A stretch of DNA of 39,933 nt from NCBI GenBank assembly GCA_027002995.1, contig JALWZB010000123.1:1-39933 (forward strand). The letters run 5' to 3'. The notes below the pieces were generated by a model that was given only the letters and a program-made list of their open reading frames with translations, was not told the origin of the DNA and did not search any database. Below are positions 1 to 7,590 of this stretch, piece after piece (the first letter of the stretch is position 1; every line of letters begins with the position of its first letter). The position numbers and the translations under genes are program-made. This DNA is from Desulfurococcales archaeon (lineage in GTDB: Archaea; Thermoproteota; Thermoprotei_A; Sulfolobales; NBVN01).

Positions 1-93
1 ACCGTAGAGCTGTGAGCCCCTAGGTAACTAGGGGGTGAGCTACTGCGGTGAGGGGCTCCGAGCGGAAGCGTGATGACCCGCCTACCGTATTAA

Positions 94-952
94 AAATATT
101 CAAAAATAACTAGAAATAACGGTAGACGGAGAACGCTAGGGTTTAACCTGAAGGAAGTGCTGGGGAGGATTAGGAAGATACGTGTGAAGGGCTACGAGAT
201 TGAAGTGGAGCCTACGGCGAGGATTTCCCTCACAACACTGCTTTCCGAAATAGACTTATGGTGTAGAAGGCATGGTATGAGGTTTGTTTTTGTGTTTGAT
301 GAAGCACAGTACCTTAGATTCTCAAATGTAAGATATGATGGGATACTTGCATGGGCTATAGATAACCTTAGCAACGTAATATTCATACATACTTACAGGT
401 AGTGAGGTCGGGGTTTTAAGAGAGTTCCTCAGAGTAGACGATCCCAAAGCACCTCTTTTCGGTAGGTATATGAGGGAAATATACGTTGATAGGTTCACTA
501 GAGAGCAAAGTATGGACTTCCTTATCCAAGGATTTGAGGAGTTAGGGAAGGAGGTAGAGCTAAGGGAAGTGGAGGATGCCGTTGAAACATTCGACGGGCT
601 TGTGGGTTGGCTAACACATTATGGATACTACCGTGCCGTGAGAAAACTTCCGCATAAGAAAGCTATGGCTAAAGTGTTTGAGGAGGGCTCTAAATTAGCC
701 CTAGAGGAGCTAGTGAGGGTTATAGCTCCGTCAAGAAAACGCTACAGCGCCATACTAAAGGCCGTCGCTCACGGCGCCGAATCATGGAGCGACATTAAAG
801 CCTACACAGTAGCGAGAACAGGGCCTATCACGGATAAGAGATTCACAGAACTTCTGAAAAACCTAGTGAAATACGGCTATCTAATAAAAGAGAACAATAA
901 ATACAAAATACCGGATCCCATAATAAAACACCTTGCCACAGAGAAACTATAA
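94..952 (+). pseudogene. Remnant of archaeal ATPase (PF01637-like, AAA family), 5'-truncated and frameshifted
   Basis: ORF 157-402 contains the Walker B-like FVFVFDEAQYL; ORF 470-952 contains the family-typical FGRYM.EIYVDRFTREQSMDFL..GFEELG. They join through TGSEVGVLREFLRVDDPKAPLFGRYM after a +1 frame change at ~385-400. The N-terminal P-loop segment is absent. Confidence 0.8.
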
Positions 953-1087
953 TCCTCCCCCATTCTGCCACCAAACAAACTCCTTAAAGAAAGGATGACC
1001 AAATCTCAAGTCACACTTCAAATCAAGCAACTTTAATGCACAGGGATACGCTCCTAACGTTTAAACCAGGCTTTAGGCAAACGCCCA

Positions 1088-1109
1088 CCCCCCCCCCCCC
1101 CCCCCCCCC
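1088..1109. repeat. Poly-C homopolymer tract (C22)
   Basis: Directly visible: 22 consecutive C on the + strand. Confidence 0.95.
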
Positions 1110-1211
1110 GCTAACGATTTTCCCCCGCAGGATAATTTCTTAGTTAAGTTGAGCTCCATCGGTACTTAAGTAAGCCTAGACTCTGCGGTTCTAGGTTTGA
1201 TCATAGCTGAT

Positions 1212-1267
1212 GATCAGCTGAGACAGGTTTCTTCATTCTTTTAGTCGTTCCTCGTCTCTCATCATCC
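1212..1267 (-). ncRNA. C/D box sRNA (2'-O-methylation guide)
   Basis: Minus-strand reading: ATGATGA (C, 1265-1259), 14 nt guide GAGACGAGGAACGA, CTAA (D', 1244-1241), 4 nt spacer, ATGAAGA (C', 1236-1230), 12 nt guide AACCTGTCTCAG, CTGA (D, 1217-1214). A TAATAAAC TATA-like element lies ~20 nt upstream. Confidence 0.8.
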
Positions 1268-1307
1268 TTGGTTCCTGTTTATTAGCGGGTTAGATATTTG
1301 TTGTGTT

Positions 1308-1368
1308 GAGTGATGATACGACGGTCTCCTGACCTTCGAGGGGGTGATGTGTCTTCTCTTCACTGAGG
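1308..1368 (+). ncRNA. C/D box sRNA (2'-O-methylation guide)
   Basis: GTGATGA (C, 1310-1316), 12 nt guide TACGACGGTCTC, CTGA (D', 1329-1332), spacer, GTGATGT (C', 1344-1350), 12 nt guide GTCTTCTCTTCA, CTGA (D, 1363-1366). AT-rich TAGATATTTG lies upstream. Confidence 0.8.
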
Positions 1369-1430
1369 TTCTTTATTTAAGGGAAATCCTTTATTAGAAC
1401 GTTTTAAGCCCTCATAACTTGAGGTCGGGT

Positions 1431-4400
1431 ATGACGCTTAGGGAGGAAGTTGAGAAGGCGGGTCTCCTGGTCTACGGGCGGGCTTGCCCCAATTGCGGGG
1501 GATTCGTGAGTGATAAACGTTTAGAGAGGGGTTTGCCCTGCTCCTCATGCTTACCTGACCCCCCTGCGGAGCCATCTGTTCATGAGATTTACAGGAGGCT
1601 TAGGGAGCTCGGCACGCTTAAAGCGTATAGGGCGTTGCATGAGGTTACCCGTACATATGAAGAGATCTGTGATTTCTTCAGGAAGTGCGTTGGTAATGAC
1701 CCGTGGAGCATTCAGAGGCTGTGGATTAAGCGAATAGCTAAGAAGGCTTCATTCGCGATGATAGCGCCCACCGGCGTCGGTAAGACGACGTTCGGGGCTG
1801 TCGTAGCACTCTACCTAGCTATGAAGGGACACAAGTCGTACTTCATAGTCCCCACAACCGCCCTAGCCATGCAGCTTGAGAGGAAACTTGAGGAGATGTC
1901 TGCGAGGGCAGGAATAGTCGTTAGGTTTGTTGCGATCCACTCGAAGCTCAAGAAGCGTGAGAGAGAAGCACGGGAGGAAGCCCTAGAGGATCCGCAGGGC
2001 TTCGACATACTCGTGACTACCTCAAACTACCTGCTCCGTAACCCGGATAAGATACTCAAGCACGACTTCAAATTCATCTTCGTTGACGACGTCGACGCCA
2101 TACTGAAGGGATCTAAGGCCATAAACTACGTGCTTCAATTACTGGGATTCACTGAAAAGGACTTAGAACGCGCGTTGCAAGCCATTAAGCTTAAGAGGGA
2201 ACTCGTGTTCAGAGGGGAGAACGCTAAGCTCCTAGAGAAGCTCAATCAGATAGAGGAAGCCCTTGAGCGTAGAAGACGGAAGGTGGATAAGGTACTAATA
2301 ATAGCGTCAGCCACAGGCAATCCACGCGGCACCAGGGTTAAGTTGTTCAAGGAACTTCTAGGCTTTGAGATTGGCGCTAGGCCAGAGTTCATACGTAATA
2401 TCGTGGACACCTACAAGCACCCAGAAGGCGATATTAAGGAAACGATCCTACAGTTAGTTAAGAAGCTTGGTAAGGGCGGCTTAATCTACGTCCCTATAGA
2501 CAAGGGTGTGGACTACGCTATAGAGGTGGCGGAGTACCTGAAGGAACGAGGAGTTAAGGCTGCAGCCGTGCACAGCAGGAACGTCGCAGCCATAGACGAG
2601 TTTGCTAACGGAGAACTTGACGTGTTAGTAGGTGTGGCCACGTACTACGGGATACTCGTCAGAGGTATTGACCTGCCCGAAGTGATCCGCTACGCAATAT
2701 TCGCGGGACCCCCGAGGCACAAGATAAACCTCAGACTAGAAGGCGTGAAGCCCCAAGACGTTCTTAGACTACTTCCTCTTGTTAGGGATGCTGTAGAGAA
2801 TAGTGAGCAACGACGCATGATAGACGCCCACATCGTCAGGCTGAGGAGGTACTTAAGGAGGGCGGGAATGGCCTTAATTCAAGTACTCAATGAAGTGCTC
2901 GAAGGTAAGCGCGAACCAGCAACTGCTGCTGAGAAGGAATTCGTGGAGGCCTACCAGCTGCTCAAGGATCTCCTAACTAAGCCCGAAATCCTTGAAGCAA
3001 TCCGTCGAAACCCCAACGTAGCTGTCTACGAGGAGGACGGCAACCTGTACGTGCTAATACCAGATGCGCCAACCTATATCCAAGCGAGTGGTAGGACCTC
3101 AAGGCTCTACCTGGGAGGCATAAGCAAAGGTCTCTCGGTAGTGATAGTGGATGATGAGAGAATACTTAACGGGCTTGAGAGGAGATTGCGCTGGATGATT
3201 GATGACTTCAAGTTCATACCATTAGGTGAGGTACGTCTAGATGAAGTGCTGTCAGAAATAGACAGGACTAGGGAGTTAATACGTAGGATAAGGGAGGGAC
3301 GAATACCACGTGAAGTGATAGGTAAGGAAGGACCCTTAAGGCTAAAGACGGCCCTCCTAGTGGTTGAGTCCCCAAATAAGGCGAGAACCATAGCTAAATT
3401 CTTTGGCAGACCAAGCGTCAGGGAGTATGGCCGTCTGAAGGTCTATGAAGCAAACCTAGGAAACTATACCCTACTCATAACGGCTAGCGGCGGACATATC
3501 TACGACTTAGTCACGGAGCTGAAGGAGGAGCTACCCACGATCCACGGCATAGTTTGCCGCAGATTAGGCGGTGAGCACGGACCTAGGTTCGTGCCTGTCT
3601 ACACTACGCTCAAGAGATGCAATAATTGCGGTCATCAATTCACGGTCGAGCTGGACGAGCGGAACCCGCGGTGCCCCTACTGCGGATCAACTAATGTAGT
3701 AGACTCCGTCAGGGCTGTCGAGGCGTTAAGGGACGTAGCACTGGAAGTGGATGAAATCCTGGTCGGGACAGACCCGGACACCGAGGGAGAGAAGATAGCG
3801 TTCGACATAACTAACGTGATCCTCCCAGTGAACAGGAACGTGTACAGGGTGGAGTTCCACGAAGTAACGAGGAGGGCAATAATTAACGCCGTGAATAACC
3901 CCAGAAAGATAAACTACGATTTAGTTAAGGCACAACTCGTCAGAAGGATAGAGGATAGGTGGATAGGCTTCTCACTCTCACGTAAATTACAGACGGAGTT
4001 CTGGCATGAGTTCTGTAAAAGGAAGTTAAAGGCACTACTTAAGGCTAAGAGGGACCAGAAGGAGGGTGCACGCATAGACAAAAGAATACTGAATTACCTC
4101 GAGCGGTATGCTAAGCTCTGTAAGGCCAATCCTAAGGAATACAGGAACCTCAGTGCCGGAAGGGTTCAGACGCCAGTACTCGGCTGGATAATAGACGCGT
4201 ATGACCGCCACATGAAGTCAAAGACACTCTTCCTGATCCTGCGGCTTGAAGAGTTAAGGTTGGAGATACCGATACCAGAGGATAAGCGGCGGAAGATACA
4301 CCCAAGTAAGGTCAAGACCGTTATAGCGGAAGTGAAGTACGAGGAGGTCACGGAAACCCAAGTTAACCCGCTACCCCCATACACCACTGACTCAGCACTC

Positions 4401-5348
4401 TACGACATCTCCTCAAAGTACGGCATCCCGGCACCTAAGGCCATGCAGATACTGCAAGACCTGTTCGAGCTTGGCTTCATAACGTATCATAGAACGGACA
4501 GCACTAGGGTCTCGGACGTCGGTATTGGTGTTGCTAGGGAGTACATGAAGGAGAAATTCGGCGATAAGTTCGAGGACTACTTCCAGCCCAGAACCTGGGG
4601 TGAGGGAGGGGCACATGAGTGTATAAGGCCTACCAGGCCTATTGACGCAGAGACGCTAAGGAACCTAATTAATGAGGGGATCATAGAGCCTGTAAGGAGG
4701 TTAACCCGCGCGCACTTTGCTGTGTACGACCTAATATTCAGGAGGTTCATGGCTTCCCAATCAAAGCCCGCGATCGTAAAGAAGGTGAAAGGCGTAGCTA
4801 AGGTGACGGTACTACTTAGTGACGGCACTACAGTGAAGCTTGACCCCCTGAACTTCGAGGTGTATTCCGACGTAATATTCGATGGGTTCACGGCATTCTA
4901 CAGGTACTTCAACGTACGGCGAGTACCTGGGGAAGGGAAGTACGTGATTAGCAGCGGGTTTACGCTTAAGGAATGGTACCGTGAACCCCTACACACTCAA
5001 GCCTCACTTATACGGGAGATGAAGGAGAAGGAGATAGGTAGGCCCAGCACGTACGCTAAGATCGTGGATACGCTCTTTAAGAGGCACTACGTAGCCTACA
5101 TCGCGGTGAAGGAGAAGGGAGGGAGGCGTGAGTTAGGCATAGTGCCACTACCGCTAGGCAGGGAGGTTTACTCCTACTTGCAGTCAGAGTACGAAAAATT
5201 AGTTAGTGAAGAAAGGACAAGGTTCCTTGAGAGGAGAATGAAGGAGGTTGAGGAAGGGAAGGCGAGATATGAGGAGTTACTTGATGAGTTATATGATGAG
5301 TTAAGGCAGTTTAGGATTGTGGAGGGCGAATGCTTTGAGCACGGGTAA
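1431..5348 (+). CDS. rgy: Reverse gyrase
   Basis: N-terminal zinc finger CPNCGG...CSSC, Walker A APTGVGKTTFG, topoisomerase start VVESPNKARTIAKFFG, second zinc finger CNNCGHQF...CPYCG, active site ITYHRTDSTRVS. ATG at 1431 with upstream GAGGTCGG is preferred over the track start at 1419. Confidence 0.97.
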   Translation: MTLREEVEKAGLLVYGRACPNCGGFVSDKRLERGLPCSSCLPDPPAEPSVHEIYRRLRELGTLKAYRALHEVTRTYEEICDFFRKCVGNDPWSIQRLWIKRIAKKASFAMIAPTGVGKTTFGAVVALYLAMKGHKSYFIVPTTALAMQLERKLEEMSARAGIVVRFVAIHSKLKKREREAREEALEDPQGFDILVTTSNYLLRNPDKILKHDFKFIFVDDVDAILKGSKAINYVLQLLGFTEKDLERALQAIKLKRELVFRGENAKLLEKLNQIEEALERRRRKVDKVLIIASATGNPRGTRVKLFKELLGFEIGARPEFIRNIVDTYKHPEGDIKETILQLVKKLGKGGLIYVPIDKGVDYAIEVAEYLKERGVKAAAVHSRNVAAIDEFANGELDVLVGVATYYGILVRGIDLPEVIRYAIFAGPPRHKINLRLEGVKPQDVLRLLPLVRDAVENSEQRRMIDAHIVRLRRYLRRAGMALIQVLNEVLEGKREPATAAEKEFVEAYQLLKDLLTKPEILEAIRRNPNVAVYEEDGNLYVLIPDAPTYIQASGRTSRLYLGGISKGLSVVIVDDERILNGLERRLRWMIDDFKFIPLGEVRLDEVLSEIDRTRELIRRIREGRIPREVIGKEGPLRLKTALLVVESPNKARTIAKFFGRPSVREYGRLKVYEANLGNYTLLITASGGHIYDLVTELKEELPTIHGIVCRRLGGEHGPRFVPVYTTLKRCNNCGHQFTVELDERNPRCPYCGSTNVVDSVRAVEALRDVALEVDEILVGTDPDTEGEKIAFDITNVILPVNRNVYRVEFHEVTRRAIINAVNNPRKINYDLVKAQLVRRIEDRWIGFSLSRKLQTEFWHEFCKRKLKALLKAKRDQKEGARIDKRILNYLERYAKLCKANPKEYRNLSAGRVQTPVLGWIIDAYDRHMKSKTLFLILRLEELRLEIPIPEDKRRKIHPSKVKTVIAEVKYEEVTETQVNPLPPYTTDSALYDISSKYGIPAPKAMQILQDLFELGFITYHRTDSTRVSDVGIGVAREYMKEKFGDKFEDYFQPRTWGEGGAHECIRPTRPIDAETLRNLINEGIIEPVRRLTRAHFAVYDLIFRRFMASQSKPAIVKKVKGVAKVTVLLSDGTTVKLDPLNFEVYSDVIFDGFTAFYRYFNVRRVPGEGKYVISSGFTLKEWYREPLHTQASLIREMKEKEIGRPSTYAKIVDTLFKRHYVAYIAVKEKGGRRELGIVPLPLGREVYSYLQSEYEKLVSEERTRFLERRMKEVEEGKARYEELLDELYDELRQFRIVEGECFEHG

Positions 5349-6168
5349 GGAATATCGCAGGGTGGTGCTTGCAGTAGCCCGCATGAACTTGGATGTAGGG
5401 ACTAGGGAGTTCGTCCGTAAGACTGATGAAATCGCGCAACACCTAAGCAATAGGGTTTCAGCGCTTCTACTGTCGCCACCTGTACTTCCCCTATACGAGG
5501 CACTCATAGGTAAGCGCAGATATGGTAACTACAGAAGTAATCTCAAGACGTTAGTGAGCAGACTTTCTTCAATATCTCGGCGTAGAGGCATAACCTTAGT
5601 GTTGACGCCAGTTCTCCGAAGGGCAGGCAATAAGCTGTACTTAAGCAACGTCCTGATACCCTCGGTGGGGCCGCCCATATTTCGGGGGAAAAGCGTCATA
5701 CCTGTATCAAGTAAGGTTTCCGGAAGCCCGAACATAGAGATGATTACTATAGAGAACGTAAACATATGTTTCGCTATACTTAACGACTTAGAGGTACCTG
5801 AGGTTATGAGGGCTTACGCATTCCTTGGCGGTGACGCGATCGTTGCGGTATCTCCCCCCATAATCACGCGTAGGCGGCCGGAAATGACATTAATGCTCGC
5901 TGCTGCGAGGGCCAACGAGAATGACATACCGATCATAGGGATCGGTGGTTATGCAGAGAATGGTAGCATCCAGCAACCCACGTTCATTATAGAGAGGGGC
6001 GGTCGCGTGGCCGAGGTTGCCAGGGATGCCGAACCAGACATATTCGAAGTTGAGGTACCCTCCATAGGCAGAAGACCTCAGCCAGACATAGCGAAGAAGT
6101 ACCTGAAGTTTGTTAGGGATTACATCGTGAAGAACTATGAGGTCCTAAGGAAGTACCTAATTTTCTAG
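5317..6168 (+). CDS. Nitrilase/carbon-nitrogen hydrolase superfamily-like protein, probably catalytically inactive
   Basis: ICFAILNDLEVPEVMRAYAFLGGDAIVAVSPP resembles the nitrilase-fold C-Y-D-x-E-F-P-E...LGADVLV core. Overlaps the 3' end of rgy. Confidence 0.6.
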   Translation: MWRANALSTGKEYRRVVLAVARMNLDVGTREFVRKTDEIAQHLSNRVSALLLSPPVLPLYEALIGKRRYGNYRSNLKTLVSRLSSISRRRGITLVLTPVLRRAGNKLYLSNVLIPSVGPPIFRGKSVIPVSSKVSGSPNIEMITIENVNICFAILNDLEVPEVMRAYAFLGGDAIVAVSPPIITRRRPEMTLMLAAARANENDIPIIGIGGYAENGSIQQPTFIIERGGRVAEVARDAEPDIFEVEVPSIGRRPQPDIAKKYLKFVRDYIVKNYEVLRKYLIF

Positions 6169-6232
6169 CCCAAAGTAGGTCACACTATCACGCTTATAGC
6201 CCTCCTAACATAAGACTCTGGGGGATAATGAG

Positions 6233-6592
6233 TTGGGCATCTCTGACGTAGGCAGAGCCATCAAGGTTCGAGTAAAAAGCATAAATGACTTAGTCCGCAT
6301 GGCAGCATCGAGCATCGCTATGGGGCAACCTACGTACATACTGCGTTGTGAAAGGGAGGGGAAAACGCTTTACGGCATAATGGCGGTCTTTAGGGATTTC
6401 TACAAGTATTATGGGATACCCCTCTTTTACTATATCATAGATGACAGTAACTCCGTGCCTAAGGAAGCAAACTACGCATTACTACGTAGTAGTGACTCCG
6501 AAGAGAAAATAGAGTTCTCAAAGGCCGCGAAGACAGGCTACGTAATAGTTCCCATAATTAACGTCGCTGAAATGCCTGACTTCCTAGAATAA
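6233..6592 (+). CDS. Hypothetical protein, 119 aa
   Basis: Intact ORF with typical codon usage; no family recognised. Confidence 0.6.
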   Translation: MGISDVGRAIKVRVKSINDLVRMAASSIAMGQPTYILRCEREGKTLYGIMAVFRDFYKYYGIPLFYYIIDDSNSVPKEANYALLRSSDSEEKIEFSKAAKTGYVIVPIINVAEMPDFLE

Positions 6593-6665
6593 CCTCCAAG
6601 GAACAAGCTATGCAACCACTGCTCAAATAATCTTTAAAAATCCCAACTCCCCAAAATTACGGGAA

Positions 6666-6762
<97 letters not shown>

Positions 6763-6841
6763 CACCCTCCAATTATCACAACATCAATTCTCCTGGAAGC
6801 CCGCATTAAACACTTAATTCCTAGGGAGACCTAACGATTAA

Positions 6842-6895
6842 CGGATGACGTGAGATCGCCGGCTGACGCAATGATGACGGCTCGTGTTACTGACA
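6842..6895 (+). ncRNA. C/D box sRNA
   Basis: GGATGA (degenerate C), 14 nt guide CGTGAGATCGCCGG, CTGA (D', 6863-6866), 4 nt spacer, ATGATGA (perfect C', 6871-6877), 12 nt guide CGGCTCGTGTTA, CTGA (D, 6890-6893). Intergenic. Confidence 0.72.
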
Positions 6896-7038
6896 CCCAA
6901 TCACTGGTTTAATGAACTCAAGCCATCCGTATTTAAGGACATTGAACCTCAATATTACCCCGGTAAGGAGGGCTTAACTTCGTATTATTAGGTTACTGAT
7001 ATATGTTTCGTTACGAACCCAGAGTTTAGGGAGGAGAG

Positions 7039-7590
7039 ATGACAGAGGACTGTGTGAAGCTTGCGGAAATCTATCACATGTTGTCGCCCGTGCGTGTAGC
7101 CGTACTTAGGGATCTAGGGAGGCTGCGTGTAGAGGGTGGGTGGGAGACCTACCAACGCGGTGATGAAGCTGGGATACCTTACTGGATGGCTACCTTTTTT
7201 GAGAAACGAGGCGATGTTGAGGTCAGGGAACCTAAGCTGACGGACACTGACATAGGTAAGTACCTGATGATAGAGCGTAGGATGAAAGGGAGTTCCTTCC
7301 ATCCGCTAAAGGAGCGATTCTACTTAGAAGCTAGGGAACTGATAAGGAGACTCAAGGAGGAAGGAAGAGAGAAACCAGAGAACATCATGAAGGCAGTGAA
7401 GGTTGAGGGGAACCTGAGCGACATAGTCAGGATAAGGTTAAGGAAAATACTGAATGCCGCGTTCCTAAGCACTAAGATAGATGAGATAATAGAGAAGCTA
7501 CTACCAGAGGAAAGGGGGCTTCTCCTAGAACTCAGTGCAGTAATTCAAAAATGGTTTGATGAGGTGACGAAAGTTGACCAGCAGTATTAA
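7039..7590 (+). CDS. GINS complex subunit (Gins23-like)
   Basis: Sequence character, and location immediately upstream of and overlapping mcm, a known crenarchaeal arrangement. Confidence 0.75.
   Translation: MTEDCVKLAEIYHMLSPVRVAVLRDLGRLRVEGGWETYQRGDEAGIPYWMATFFEKRGDVEVREPKLTDTDIGKYLMIERRMKGSSFHPLKERFYLEARELIRRLKEEGREKPENIMKAVKVEGNLSDIVRIRLRKILNAAFLSTKIDEIIEKLLPEERGLLLELSAVIQKWFDEVTKVDQQY

Noticed and set aside
157-402. 81 aa ORF as an independent small gene
   Set aside because: It is the upstream fragment of the frameshifted ATPase; the ATAC duplication explains the stop.
1206-1221. Plus-strand TGATGA followed by CTGA (and GCTGATGATCAGC palindrome) as a separate sRNA
   Set aside because: Only ~4 nt between boxes, no room for a guide. 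The minus-strand reading gives a complete C/D sRNA instead.
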